This document shows, piece by piece, positions 1 through 7,802 of a stretch of DNA of 64,000 bases (positions within the stretch are counted from its first letter, which is position 1; the number at the start of each line of letters is the position of its first letter). The DNA is from Roseovarius halotolerans (GTDB lineage: Bacteria; Pseudomonadota; Alphaproteobacteria; Rhodobacterales; Rhodobacteraceae). The position numbers and the translations under genes were made by a program. The DNA is taken from assembly GCF_900172255.1 (NCBI RefSeq), contig NZ_FWFU01000001.1, forward strand, positions 868,001 to 932,000, written 5' to 3'. The notes beneath the pieces are model-generated. The model saw nothing but the letters and a program-made list of their open reading frames with translations, searched no databases and had not been told where the DNA came from.

Positions 1-485
1 CGGGCGGGTTACTCTGGCCCTCCTTGCTGCTGACGGCATTCGCCTGCCTTATCCTCGGCATGGAAGTGCCTACCACGGCGGCCTATGTGATCTGCGTCTC
101 GGTCGCCGGGCCTGCACTGACCGAGCTCGGGATGGAGCCGCTTCAGGCGCATCTTTTCGTGTTCTGGTATGCACTCCTTTCGACCATCACACCGCCGGTC
201 TGCGGGGCTGTGTTCATCGCCGCGGGCATGATCGGGGAAAACTGGCTGCGCGTGGCGCTGACGGCGATGACGCTTGGTGTCGGGCTTTACCTGATCCCGC
301 TCGGCATGGTGGCCAACCCGGACCTCATCGCGCTGGCGCAATCCCCCGGCGCGGCGCTTCTGGCGGCGCTCAAGATCGGGACCGGCCTTGCGCTGGTCAG
401 CTGGTCGCTGGTGCGGCGCAAGGCGCTCTGGCTGCGCGGTGGGGCACTGGCGGGCGGGCTGTTGGCGGTTCTCTGGCCGCTCTGA
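1..485 (+). CDS. TRAP transporter fused permease subunit, C-terminal part (5' truncated)
   Basis: Only the last 160 or so residues are in the window. The reading frame is open from base 3, so the ATG at 24 is internal and not the start. The visible part is a run of hydrophobic segments with the stretch GMEVPTTAAYVI, followed by LQAHLFVFWYALLSTITPPV and CGAVFIAAGMIGENWLR, typical of the last membrane domain of fused DctQM-type TRAP permeases. These inner-membrane proteins import small organic acids or amino-acid derivatives using an ion gradient and a periplasmic binding protein. That binding protein would lie upstream, outside the window, so the substrate cannot be told. The call as a TRAP large or fused permease is firm; fused versus plain DctM is an inference. 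Confidence 0.85.
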   Translation, partial: GGLLWPSLLLTAFACLILGMEVPTTAAYVICVSVAGPALTELGMEPLQAHLFVFWYALLSTITPPVCGAVFIAAGMIGENWLRVALTAMTLGVGLYLIPLGMVANPDLIALAQSPGAALLAALKIGTGLALVSWSLVRRKALWLRGGALAGGLLAVLWPL

Positions 486-504
486 CAGGCCCGCCGGGCC
501 AGCA

Positions 505-567
505 ATTCATCTGGCCAGAAATACCTCGGGGGTGAATTGGCCAGGGGCCAAGAGGGGGCTGGCCCCC
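505..567 (-). repeat. 3'-UTR hairpin element, copy 1 (downstream of grxD)
   Basis: Read on the minus strand, a G/C hairpin (554-567, GGGGGC/GCCCCC) is followed by CCCCCGAGGTATTT and then GGCCAGATGAAT. The same order and orientation recurs at 21798-21846, 27603-27650 and 57705-57755, each time just after a stop codon. Here it lies about 40 bases after the grxD stop. It probably acts as a terminator or 3'-end RNA element. Confidence 0.7.
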
Positions 568-605
568 TCCTGTCGCGCCCTCACGGGGCGCAAGGCCTGC
601 GCGGG

Positions 606-968
606 TCAGGCGTTGGCTTCGCGGATCTTCTCGGCAGCGTCCTTGTCATAGGCGACGGCGTGCTGCTCAAAGAGCTGGTCCAGCTCGCCCGAGAGCGTCA
701 TCTCGGTGATGATGTCGCAGCCGCCGACGAACTCGCCCTTCACGTAAAGCTGCGGGATGGTCGGCCAGTCGGAATAATCCTTAATTCCCTGGCGGATCTC
801 TTCGTCGGCCAGCACGTTCACGTCCTGGTAGGTCACGCCCATGTAGTTGAGAACGCCCGCCACGCGGCTGGAAAATCCGCATTGCGGCATGTCCTTGGTG
901 CCCTTCATGTAAAGCACCACGTCATGGCCCTTGACGGTCTCATCGATGCGGGTTCTTGCGTCGGTCAT
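606..968 (-). CDS. grxD: monothiol glutaredoxin, Grx4/GrxD family
   Basis: A 120-residue single-domain glutaredoxin with the CGFS active site at residues 30-33 and the glutathione-contacting lysine in YMKGTK (residue 22). WPTIPQLYV and GGCDI follow, as in all Grx4 proteins. CGFS glutaredoxins bind a bridging [2Fe-2S] cluster with glutathione and pass it on, commonly with BolA partners, in the cytoplasm. A bolA gene lies three genes upstream in the same operon. There are two adjacent ATGs (971 and 968); the GAAAGG ribosome site fits the second better, so 968 was chosen. It is the last gene of the purL-bolA-unknown-unknown-grxD run. Confidence 0.95.
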   Translation of the reverse strand: MTDARTRIDETVKGHDVVLYMKGTKDMPQCGFSSRVAGVLNYMGVTYQDVNVLADEEIRQGIKDYSDWPTIPQLYVKGEFVGGCDIITEMTLSGELDQLFEQHAVAYDKDAAEKIREANA

Positions 969-978
969 CATGTGCCTT

Positions 979-1299
979 TCAATTCTGGTCCTGCCCGCCT
1001 CTGGCGGGCTTCGGGTTGTGAAACTGAGTGTCGTCTTTGGTTTCGGTTTCGGTCATGTCGTCGGTTTCGGTTTCGGACTCCGGTGGCGTATAGCTTGGTG
1101 CATCCTCGTCGATATCATAGGCTGAACGCTTGTTTTCCGACGGACCATGCACCTTCCAGCGCCGATATTCCAGCCAGGCCGCCCTCAGGAAAATCAGCAC
1201 GAAGGGGATCAGGGCGATGATGATGACCGGCTGGGCGATCAGGGTCGCGACGTCGCCCGTTTGGAACGGGTTTTGCGGCAGTTCGCCCAGTTGCTGCAA
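979..1299 (-). CDS. small membrane protein with acidic Glu/Thr/Asp-rich tail, unknown function
   Basis: A 106-residue protein I do not recognise. Residues 1-20 are soluble, about 21-42 form one hydrophobic segment ([20 protein letters not shown]), and a basic patch (EYRRWK) suggests the C-terminus is cytoplasmic. The tail is low-complexity and acidic, built from repeats of the TETE and DD type at about residues 75-90; the DNA there shows repeated GGTTTCGG on the plus strand. The start is TTG, chosen because a strong AGGAGAG site lies six bases upstream and no ATG fits. It sits between the 88-aa membrane gene and grxD with small gaps, so it is very likely cotranscribed with bolA and grxD. No function can be assigned. 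Confidence 0.75.
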   Translation of the reverse strand: MQQLGELPQNPFQTGDVATLIAQPVIIIALIPFVLIFLRAAWLEYRRWKVHGPSENKRSAYDIDEDAPSYTPPESETETDDMTETETKDDTQFHNPKPARGGQDQN

Positions 1300-1337
1300 G
1301 CGTGGCTCTCCTTGGGATCATGGTCTCGGGCGGGTGG

Positions 1338-1604
1338 TCAGTCCTTGGTGTTGCGGTCTGCCTTGAGGGCGCGTGACGGCACGAAGGCGCGGGCATATTG
1401 CTGGGGGTCGCGGGTGACCCGAATGACGCCGCCATGACCGCCCCCGGAACCGCCCGAAGCATAGCCGATATCGACCAGCTGGTCGCCCTGACCGGGCTCG
1501 CAGCCGCGCGGCGACTTGCGCTCGGATACGGCACGGCTGCGCGCCAGCGCCGCCACGAGGGCGGCCACGGCGACAAGGCCAAGGATGATCGGCAGCGCCT
1601 CCAT
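1338..1604 (-). CDS. small N-terminally anchored protein of unknown function in the bolA-grxD operon
   Basis: An 88-residue protein with one N-terminal hydrophobic segment (about residues 4-20, LPIILGLVAVAALVAALA) and a Gly-rich middle (SGGSGGGHGG). The C-terminal part contains VTRDPQQYARAFVP. There is one cysteine (residue 35). It starts four bases after the bolA stop, which points to translational coupling. I do not recognise the family; a lipid-facing anchor with a small cytoplasmic or periplasmic domain is all the sequence shows. Its place between bolA and grxD suggests a link with iron-sulfur handling, but this is inference only. Confidence 0.75.
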   Translation of the reverse strand: MEALPIILGLVAVAALVAALARSRAVSERKSPRGCEPGQGDQLVDIGYASGGSGGGHGGVIRVTRDPQQYARAFVPSRALKADRNTKD

Positions 1605-1608
1605 CGGT

Positions 1609-1851
1609 TCAGTCGGGCGCCTTGGTGGTCAGCGCCAGCGCGTGGAGATCGCCGTTCGACCCCTCCATCTTGCCCTTGAGCGCGGCATAGACGGCGCGTT
1701 GCTGCTGCACGCGGTTCATGCCCTTGAACGAGGCGTCGATCACCTCGGCCGCGTAGTGGTTCCCGTCACCGGCCAGGTCGGTGATGGTGATGCTGGCCTC
1801 GGGAAAGGCGGCGCGGATCAGCTCCTCGATTTCCTGGGCGTGTATCGGCAT
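1609..1851 (-). CDS. bolA: BolA family protein
   Basis: An 80-residue BolA-fold protein. The start at 1851 is chosen because MPIHAQEIEELIRAAFPEA matches the normal BolA N-terminus, whereas the longer frame up to 2064 adds an Arg-rich, implausible extension overlapping purL. The region DLAGDGNHYAAEVID followed by FKGMNRVQQQRAVYAAL is the conserved core that binds monothiol glutaredoxins. BolA-glutaredoxin pairs hold a shared [2Fe-2S] cluster and take part in iron sensing or cluster delivery. The CGFS glutaredoxin encoded at 606-968 is the obvious partner. Confidence 0.93.
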   Translation of the reverse strand: MPIHAQEIEELIRAAFPEASITITDLAGDGNHYAAEVIDASFKGMNRVQQQRAVYAALKGKMEGSNGDLHALALTTKAPD

Positions 1852-1944
1852 CGGCGCGTCTCCTTCATTGGGTCTCACAAGGATGTAGAACGCGTGAGGG
1901 GTCAGTGCAAGATGCACGGCCGGGTGCGGCCGGCGGGAGAAGCG

Positions 1945-1967
1945 GGCGCGCCGGCGGGCGGCGCGCC
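1945..1967 (-). terminator. G/C hairpin between purL and bolA, possible partial terminator
   Basis: Two copies of the palindrome GGCGCGCC (1945-1952 and 1960-1967) are separated by 7 bases and can pair as an 8-bp stem. It begins 9 bases after the purL stop on the minus strand. No U-run follows, so it may only attenuate transcription or protect the 3' end of the purL message. Confidence 0.4.
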
Positions 1968-1975
1968 GTGTAGGG

Positions 1976-4141
1976 TCAGGCGAAATGCGCGGCAAAGCTG
2001 TCGCGGAAGATCTGCGAGAGTTCCGCGAGCGGCGCCTCGGCGCTACCGATGCGCACGGAATCACCGGTAAAGCGCCCGACGCTCTGAATCGACACCCCGG
2101 CGCGCCCGGCTTCGATCATCAGCGCCTCGGCCTGGTCGAAATTGCAGGCGATGAGATAGCGGCCCTGATCCTCGCCAAAGAGGGCCGCGGTGTCTGCATC
2201 GTCGAGATGAACGCCCACGCCCGCCGCCTCGGCCATTTCAAAGGCGGCCAGCGCCAGCCCCCCATCCGAAAGGTCGGTGCAGGCCTTGATCAGCGCGTGG
2301 TTCGCGCGGATGAAATCGCCGTGGCGTTTCTCGGCATCCAGATCGACGGGCGGCGCGTCGCCCTCGACGCGGTTATAGACCTCGGCCAGGAGCGCTGACT
2401 GCCCGAGATGGCCGGTGGTTTCACCCAGCACCAGCGCCACATGCCCGTCGCGCGCATCGCCGATGATCGCGGTTTCGGGGTCGCGGATCAGGCCCACGGC
2501 GCCGATGGTCGGTGTCGGCAGGATCGCCTGGCTGTCGGTTTCATTGTAAAGCGAGACATTTCCCGACACGATCGGCATGTCGAGTGCCGAAACCGCGGCG
2601 GCGATCCCTTTGATCGCGCCGACGAACTGGCCCATGATCTCGGGCTTTTCGGGGTTGCCGAAATTCATGTTGTCGGTGGTGGCCAGCGGTACCGCGCCAA
2701 GCGCGCTGAGGTTGCGATAGGCTTCGGCGACGGCCTGCTTGCCTCCCTCGACCGGGTTGGCCTTGACGTAGCGCGGGGTCACGTCCGAGGTGAAGGCCAA
2801 TAGCTTCTCCGTGCCATGCACGCGGATCAGCCCCGCGCCCTGGCCCGGCGTGCGGGCGGTGTCGGCCATGACCATCGTGTCATATTGTTCATAGACCCAT
2901 TGGCGCGAGCAGTAATTGGGCGAGGCCAGCAGCGCGCGCAGCCCGTCGATGGGGTCGACGCCGGGCACGCTGGCGGGATCGAGCGGTTCCGCCGGGGCGG
3001 TTTCGACCCAGGGGCGGTCATATTCGGGGGCGTTGCCCGAAAGCGCCTTGAGGGGCAGGTCGGCCTTGACCACGTTGTTATGCATGATGAGAAAGCGATC
3101 TTCGGGGATGGTTTCCCCGACGATGGCGAAGTCGAGATCCCACTTGTCGAAGACTGCCTTGGCTTCGGCCTCTTTCTCGGGGCGCAGGACCATCAGCATC
3201 CGTTCCTGGCTTTCCGAGAGCATCATCTCGTAGGCGGTCATGGCCTCTTCGCGGCAGGGGACGTCCTCGAGATTGAGGCGCACGCCGAGATTGCCCTTGT
3301 CGCCCATTTCCACGGCCGAACAGGTGAGGCCCGCCGCGCCCATGTCCTGGATCGAGATCACCGCTCCGGTGGCCATCAGCTCGAGCGTGGCTTCCATCAG
3401 CCGCTTTTCGGTGAAGGGGTCGCCGACCTGAACCGTTGGGCGTTTTTCCTCGATGGTGTCATCGAATTCCGCCGAGGCCATGGTCGCGCCGCCAACGCCG
3501 TCGCGGCCGGTCTTGGCGCCGAGGTAAACCACGGGCATGCCAACACCGGAGGCCGCTGAATAGAAGATCTTGTCGGCATCCGCGAGGCCCGCGGCAAAGG
3601 CATTCACGAGGCAGTTGCCGTTATAGGCGGGATCAAAGCGCACTTCGCCGCCCGCGCAGGGCACGCCAAAGCAATTGCCATAGCCGCCGATGCCTTCGAC
3701 CACGCCATGCACGAGCTGGCGTGTCTTGGGATGGTCGGGTTCGCCGAAGCTGAGCGAGTTCATCGAGGCAATCGGCCGCGCGCCCATGGTGAACACATCG
3801 CGCAGGATGCCCCCGACGCCTGTCGCGGCCCCCTGGTAGGGCTCGATATAGGAGGGGTGGTTATGGCTTTCCATCTTGAAGATAACCGCCTGCCCGTCGC
3901 CGATATCCACGACACCCGCGTTCTCGCCGGGACCGCAGATTACCTGCGGACCGGTGGTGGGCAGGGTGCGCAGCCATTTCTTGGAGGATTTGTAGGAGCA
4001 GTGCTCGTTCCACATGGCGCTGAAGATGCCCAGCTCTGTAAAGGTGGGTTCGCGGCCAATGATCTCGAGGATCAGTTGGTATTCGTCGGGCTTGAGGCCG
4101 TGGGCCTCGATCAGCTCGGGTGTGACTGCCGGTTCCTGCAT
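1976..4141 (-). CDS. purL: phosphoribosylformylglycinamidine synthase subunit PurL
   Basis: A 721-residue small-type PurL, the ATP-dependent synthetase subunit that converts formylglycinamide ribonucleotide to formylglycinamidine ribonucleotide, the fourth step of purine synthesis. It works with PurQ and PurS, which are not in this window. Signs are the substrate-binding HNHPS (residues 93-97) after [17 protein letters not shown] with [24 protein letters not shown], and [16 protein letters not shown] in the first half. A second AIR-synthase-like half follows ([41 protein letters not shown]). Length is normal for the family. It is the first gene of the bolA-grxD group. Confidence 0.98.
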   Translation of the reverse strand: MQEPAVTPELIEAHGLKPDEYQLILEIIGREPTFTELGIFSAMWNEHCSYKSSKKWLRTLPTTGPQVICGPGENAGVVDIGDGQAVIFKMESHNHPSYIEPYQGAATGVGGILRDVFTMGARPIASMNSLSFGEPDHPKTRQLVHGVVEGIGGYGNCFGVPCAGGEVRFDPAYNGNCLVNAFAAGLADADKIFYSAASGVGMPVVYLGAKTGRDGVGGATMASAEFDDTIEEKRPTVQVGDPFTEKRLMEATLELMATGAVISIQDMGAAGLTCSAVEMGDKGNLGVRLNLEDVPCREEAMTAYEMMLSESQERMLMVLRPEKEAEAKAVFDKWDLDFAIVGETIPEDRFLIMHNNVVKADLPLKALSGNAPEYDRPWVETAPAEPLDPASVPGVDPIDGLRALLASPNYCSRQWVYEQYDTMVMADTARTPGQGAGLIRVHGTEKLLAFTSDVTPRYVKANPVEGGKQAVAEAYRNLSALGAVPLATTDNMNFGNPEKPEIMGQFVGAIKGIAAAVSALDMPIVSGNVSLYNETDSQAILPTPTIGAVGLIRDPETAIIGDARDGHVALVLGETTGHLGQSALLAEVYNRVEGDAPPVDLDAEKRHGDFIRANHALIKACTDLSDGGLALAAFEMAEAAGVGVHLDDADTAALFGEDQGRYLIACNFDQAEALMIEAGRAGVSIQSVGRFTGDSVRIGSAEAPLAELSQIFRDSFAAHFA

Positions 4142-4276
4142 CTGATTGGAATCCCCCTGGATGGTCCGGATGGCGCCTCTTTAGTGCATGGCGCGCGCAG
4201 GGGGAAGGGGCGGCGCACGGTGCTTGACCCGCAGCGGCAATTGGCGTTGCAATGACGCGTCAAAGGCGGAGGACAG

Positions 4277-5320
4277 ATGGAAATCGTGGAAAACCCCTGG
4301 CGGGGACGGGGTCTGCCCGAGGATGTATTGTCAGGCGCCCCCTGGCCCAGTGTGAATGCGGATGCGCCCGAGGCGCTGTTGGCGCGGTGCCCGGTAGCGG
4401 GGGAGACCCCGCTGGTCGAGGTCACGGGGTTTGGCGCGTCTGTTTGGATCAAGGACGAGCGCGGGCGCATGGGGCTTGGCAGTTTCAAGGCGCTTGGCGC
4501 AGCCTATGTGATCGCCCATGAGGCGGCGGCGAAGGGCGACGGCGAGGCCGGGAGAGATATGTCGCGCGCGCTGGAGGGGCGCACATATATTACCGCGAGT
4601 GCGGGGAATCACGGGTTGTCGGTCGCTGCGGGCGCGCATGTGTTCGGTGCGCGGGCGGTGATCTACCTTTCGGACACGGTCCCCGACAGCTTTGCCCAGA
4701 AGCTGAAGGAGAAGGGCGCCGAAGTGGTGCGTGCCGGGCGCGACTATGAGGCGAGCATGGCGGCGGCGGCCAGGACAGCCGATGAAAAGGGCTGGACGCT
4801 CTTGTCGGACAGTTCATGGCCGGGATATTTCGATCTGCCGTACCGATTGATGGAGGGCTACCTTGCCCTTGCGGCCGAGGCCACGCGCCAGATGCCCGAA
4901 CCGCCCACACATATCCTGCTTCAGGCGGGTGTCGGCGGCCTTGCAGGGGCCTGTGCGGCCTATTTCCGGGAATTCTGGGGCGATGCCCCGCGGATCGTGG
5001 TGGTGGAACCCGAGGCCGCGCCTGCGCTGATCGGGTCGATCCGGGCGGGTCGCCCGGTGGAGAGCCAGGGTCCGGTTTCCAACATGGGGCGGCTTGATTG
5101 CAAGGCGCCGTCGCTGATCGCCCTGAAGGGGCTGGCACGCGATGCGGATGCCTTTGCCACCATTTCGGACGCCGACGCGCTAGCGGTGCTTCCGGCGCTG
5201 GCGGCGCAGGGGCTGGCCAGCACCGAATCCGGGGCGGCGGGGTTGGCGGCGTTGCGGCTGATGGACCTGCCGGGCGATGCGCGGGTCTTGTGCATCCTGA
5301 GTGAAGAGCCCGACACATGA
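4277..5320 (+). CDS. diaminopropionate ammonia-lyase-like PLP enzyme
   Basis: A 347-residue fold-type II PLP enzyme. The Schiff-base lysine is K71 in GLGSFKALGAAYV, the substrate loop is TASAGNHG, and the phosphate-binding glycine loop is GVGGLAGA. The GSFKALG sequence and EKGAEVVRAGRDYEASMAAA resemble diaminopropionate ammonia-lyase (DpaL/YgeX) more than threonine dehydratase. The protein is about 50 residues shorter than the E. coli enzyme. The expected reaction is breakdown of 2,3-diaminopropionate or a similar beta-substituted amino acid to a keto acid and ammonia. The start has a good GGAGGA site. Its end overlaps the M24 peptidase start by ATGA, so the two are coupled. Exact substrate is uncertain. 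Confidence 0.8.
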   Translation: MEIVENPWRGRGLPEDVLSGAPWPSVNADAPEALLARCPVAGETPLVEVTGFGASVWIKDERGRMGLGSFKALGAAYVIAHEAAAKGDGEAGRDMSRALEGRTYITASAGNHGLSVAAGAHVFGARAVIYLSDTVPDSFAQKLKEKGAEVVRAGRDYEASMAAAARTADEKGWTLLSDSSWPGYFDLPYRLMEGYLALAAEATRQMPEPPTHILLQAGVGGLAGACAAYFREFWGDAPRIVVVEPEAAPALIGSIRAGRPVESQGPVSNMGRLDCKAPSLIALKGLARDADAFATISDADALAVLPALAAQGLASTESGAAGLAALRLMDLPGDARVLCILSEEPDT

Positions 5321-6456
5321 ACCCGACGCGCGGCTTTGCCGAGGGTGAGTATCGCGCCCGCGTGGCGCGCGCGCAGAGCAAGATGCAGGCCGAGGGGCTG
5401 GCGGCGCTGTTGCTGACCACGGAACCGGAGCTGCGCTATTTCACCGGATTCCTGACGCGGTTCTGGGAAAGCCCCAGCCGCCCCTGGTTCCTGGTGCTGC
5501 CTGCGCAGGGCGATCCGGTGGCGGTGATCCCGGCGATTGGCGCGGCGCTGATGGCGACGACATGGATCGATGATATCCGCACATGGGCGGCGCCGGACCT
5601 CAGGGATGATGGTGTGAGCCTTCTGGCTGAGGCGCTGTGCGACATCGGCGGGCCGGTCGGCGTGCCCTCGCATATGGAGACGCATCTACGCATGCCGCTG
5701 GCGGATTTCGAGCGCTTGAAGCGGGCAAGCGGGCTTGGGTTCACGGACGACCGAGGCATCGTGGCGGGGTGCCGCGCGGTCAAGTCAGAGGCGGAAATCG
5801 GCAAGATCGCTCAGTCCTGCGCGATTGCAGGGCGGGCCTTTGCGCGGCTTGACGAGATCGCCCCGCCGGGCGTGGCGCTGAGCCGGGTGTTTCGCGATTT
5901 TCAGCGCCTGTTGCTGGAGGAGGGGGCGGATTGGGTGCCTTACGTTGCCGGGGGTGCCGGGCCGGAGGGCTATGCCGACGTGATTTCGCCTGCCAGCGAT
6001 GCGCCGCTGGCGGTGGGTGATGTCCTGATGCTGGATACGGGTGCGGTCTGGGACGGGTATTTCTGCGATTTCGACCGGAATTTTGCGATTGGCCGCTCAA
6101 CCGCCGTCCAGCGCGCCACCCATGCGCGGCTGATCGAGGCGGTGCATGCGGGGCTCGAGGCGGCGCGCCCCGGCGCGCGTGCCTGCGATCTGTGGCGGGT
6201 GATGGCGGATATCCTGAGCGTCGGTGAAAGCGCCGGACGGCTGGGGCATGGGCTGGGGATTCAGCTGACCGAGGGGCTGTCACTGACGGCGCAGGATCGC
6301 ACAGTGCTGCGCGCGGGTATGGTGATCACGCTGGAGCCGGGGCTGGTGGTCGCGCCGGGGCGGATCATGGTGCATGAGGAAAACATTGTGATCACAGAGG
6401 GCGCGCCGCGCCTGTTGTCGCCGCTGGCGGGGCCGCACCTGCCCGTGATCGGATAG
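5317..6456 (+). CDS. M24 family metallopeptidase (Xaa-Pro aminopeptidase/creatinase fold)
   Basis: A 379-residue pita-bread enzyme. Residues 1-140 form the creatinase-type N-domain (ALLLTTEPELRYFTGF). The C-domain carries the dinuclear metal ligands: Asp in MLDTGAVWDGYFCDFDRNF, His in GHGLGIQ, Glu in TLEPGL and Glu in MVHEEN. Members split Xaa-Pro peptides or hydrolyse small amides, for example ectoine or creatine. Translational coupling to the diaminopropionate ammonia-lyase-like gene suggests it releases an amino acid that the lyase then degrades. The natural substrate cannot be read from the sequence. Ectoine hydrolase is a possible relative, but the other ectoine genes are absent here. 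Confidence 0.85.
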   Translation: MNPTRGFAEGEYRARVARAQSKMQAEGLAALLLTTEPELRYFTGFLTRFWESPSRPWFLVLPAQGDPVAVIPAIGAALMATTWIDDIRTWAAPDLRDDGVSLLAEALCDIGGPVGVPSHMETHLRMPLADFERLKRASGLGFTDDRGIVAGCRAVKSEAEIGKIAQSCAIAGRAFARLDEIAPPGVALSRVFRDFQRLLLEEGADWVPYVAGGAGPEGYADVISPASDAPLAVGDVLMLDTGAVWDGYFCDFDRNFAIGRSTAVQRATHARLIEAVHAGLEAARPGARACDLWRVMADILSVGESAGRLGHGLGIQLTEGLSLTAQDRTVLRAGMVITLEPGLVVAPGRIMVHEENIVITEGAPRLLSPLAGPHLPVIG

Positions 6457-6527
6457 CGAGCTGTCCTGCCGCAGGGCGCTTTGCTGAAATCTTGGGCGCA
6501 TGGCGGATGGCTGGACGTGAAGCGCCC

Positions 6528-6556
6528 AAAAAAAAGGCCGAGCACTAAGCTCGGCC
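6528..6556 (-). terminator. intrinsic terminator after the lysR / small RNA transcript
   Basis: On the minus strand an 8-bp perfect stem (GGCCGAGC/GCTCGGCC, 6536-6556, loop of 5) is followed by eight T residues (6535-6528). It is a textbook Rho-independent terminator for leftward transcription, and it lies 168 bases past the lysR stop. That distance leaves room for a small RNA in front of it. Confidence 0.93.
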
Positions 6557-6640
6557 AAAGTCCAACAGGGAGGTATGATGATGGCGCGCCAAGCGGCCAT
6601 CGTCACAACGGGGAAATATGAGGATTGGATGCGCCGTTCA
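6528..6640 (-). ncRNA. candidate AbcR-like (alpha-r15 type) trans-acting small RNA
   Basis: This segment, directly downstream of a VtlR/LsrB-type LysR gene and on the same strand, has the build of an AbcR RNA. Reading leftward: a C-rich unpaired stretch with TTTCCCCGTTGTG (6616-6604), a stem made of GATGGC and GCCATC arms, a second C-rich stretch CCTCCCTGTTGG (6573-6562), then the strong terminator. Both stretches share CCCYGTTG, the complement of the CAACRGGG sequence common before alphaproteobacterial ABC-transporter genes. A LysR-type box lies upstream (6674-6690) and AATATT at 6651-6646 could be the -10, giving an RNA of roughly 110 nt. AbcR1/2 lie beside lsrB in Sinorhizobium, and VtlR activates abcR2 in Brucella. 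The 5' end is an estimate. Confidence 0.65.
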
Positions 6641-6673
6641 AGAGCAATATTGCCGCAGGTGCAGCATGCCTGT

Positions 6674-6690
6674 TATGCGCCATGTGCATA
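6674..6690. promoter_or_regulatory. LysR-type box (ATGC-N7-GCAT) upstream of the small RNA
   Basis: The inverted repeat TATGC-N7-GCATA includes a T-N11-A core (T at 6676, A at 6688), the classical LysR-regulator half-site pattern. Its centre is about 40 bases upstream of the estimated small RNA start. It is therefore well placed for activation by the product of the adjacent lysR gene. Confidence 0.5.
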
Positions 6691-6724
6691 GCGCCTCTAA
6701 GGCCTTGCTAAATTGCCCGAAAAT

Positions 6725-7630
6725 TCAGCTTGCCGCCTGTTCTCTGAGCTTCTTGCGGTAGCTGATGATCTCGTTCTGGACGAATTCCCGGAACGCGGCG
6801 ATGCGTTTGGAGTGGCGCAGCTCTTCGGGATAGGCGAGGAACACCGGCACCTCGTTGGACTGCACATCGGGCAGGACGCGCACGAGGTCGGGGAAGTCAT
6901 GGGTCAGGTAATCCGGCAACACGCCGATTCCCAGATTGTGCAGCACACCCTGCAGCACTCCGAAATAATTGTTCACCGCCAAGAGCGACGGCACATCATG
7001 GGTCATCAATTCGTTGATGAGCGTGGCGCTGGCGCCGACCTGGGCCGAGCGCGGATTCTGGCAGATCAGGCGGTGATTGCGCAGGTCCTCGGGCTCTTCG
7101 GGGGTGCCGTTCCGAGCCAGGTAATCGCGCGAGGCATAAAGGCACATATGCACCGTCATCAACCGTTTGCGGATCAGATCGGCCTGGCTGGGCTCCTTCA
7201 TGCGGATGGCAACATCGGCTTCGCGCATGGGCAGGTCAAGCACGCGTTCCTCGAGCATGAGGTCGATCTTGAGGTCGGGGTATTTATCATAGAGATGCGC
7301 CAGACGCGGGGCCAGCCAGAGCGTGCCGAAACCGGTCGTCGTGGTTACGCGCAGTTCGCCGAATACCTCTTCTTCGCTGTCGCGGATCCGGGCGGTCGCC
7401 GCGTCGAGACGCTTGAGCATGGCGCGGGTGGCATCGAACAGCAGCTCACCCTGTTCGGTCAGAATCAGTCCGCGGGCATGGCGGTGGAAAAGCGTGGTAT
7501 TGAGTGATTCTTCCAGTGCGCGTACCTGGCGGGATACCGCCGACTGGGACAGGTGCAGCTGATCGCCCGCATGGGTGAGGCTGCCCGCATCCGCGACCGC
7601 ATGAAAGATTCTGAGTTTATCCCAATCCAT
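6725..7630 (-). CDS. LysR family regulator, VtlR/LsrB type
   Basis: A 301-residue LysR regulator. The N-terminal winged helix-turn-helix (residues 1-60) reads MDWDKLRIFHAVADAGS, then QSAVSRQVRALEE and FHRHARGLILTEQGELL, close to my memory of LsrB of Sinorhizobium and VtlR of Brucella. The C-terminal effector domain begins near residue 90 (ELRVTTTTGFGTLWLAPRL). The start at 7630 gives the family N-terminus; an ATG at 7654 would add eight residues. VtlR-type proteins control AbcR small RNAs and redox or envelope genes. A small RNA candidate lies directly downstream on the same strand. It is divergent from the indolepyruvate oxidoreductase gene, with a palindrome in the shared region. Confidence 0.92.
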   Translation of the reverse strand: MDWDKLRIFHAVADAGSLTHAGDQLHLSQSAVSRQVRALEESLNTTLFHRHARGLILTEQGELLFDATRAMLKRLDAATARIRDSEEEVFGELRVTTTTGFGTLWLAPRLAHLYDKYPDLKIDLMLEERVLDLPMREADVAIRMKEPSQADLIRKRLMTVHMCLYASRDYLARNGTPEEPEDLRNHRLICQNPRSAQVGASATLINELMTHDVPSLLAVNNYFGVLQGVLHNLGIGVLPDYLTHDFPDLVRVLPDVQSNEVPVFLAYPEELRHSKRIAAFREFVQNEIISYRKKLREQAAS

Positions 7631-7730
7631 AAGCGCAACTTTCAATTTCAACATCCATCCGCCGTTGAAATACCAGAAAAACCCTTCGTGACCACCGCAC
7701 GCCGGGGCTTTTTCCGGAAATTTCGCTTTA

Positions 7731-7751
7731 TAGGTCACTAATTATGACCTA
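7731..7751. promoter_or_regulatory. palindrome between lysR and the indolepyruvate oxidoreductase gene
   Basis: A perfect 7-7-7 inverted repeat, TAGGTCA-N7-TGACCTA, lies 52 bases before the oxidoreductase start in an otherwise AT-rich stretch. TATATATA follows at about 7760-7767 and could be part of the promoter. Such symmetry marks a dimer operator. The binding protein is unknown; the adjacent LysR protein is one candidate. Confidence 0.55.
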
Positions 7752-7802
7752 ATATCGGTATATATATAGGCAAGGTGCCCAGCACCGGAAGGGAGACGCG
7801 CC

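Noticed and set aside
1609-2064. Long 151-codon version of bolA overlapping purL
   Set aside because: The extra 71 residues are Arg/Ser-rich antisense-like sequence; the ATG at 1851 gives the normal BolA length.
6575-6691. Plus-strand 38-codon frame starting ATGATGATG after GGGAGG
   Set aside because: The apparent ribosome site is the exact complement of the small RNA's second C-rich stretch, and the frame shows no recognisable protein. The antisense RNA reading explains the sequence better.
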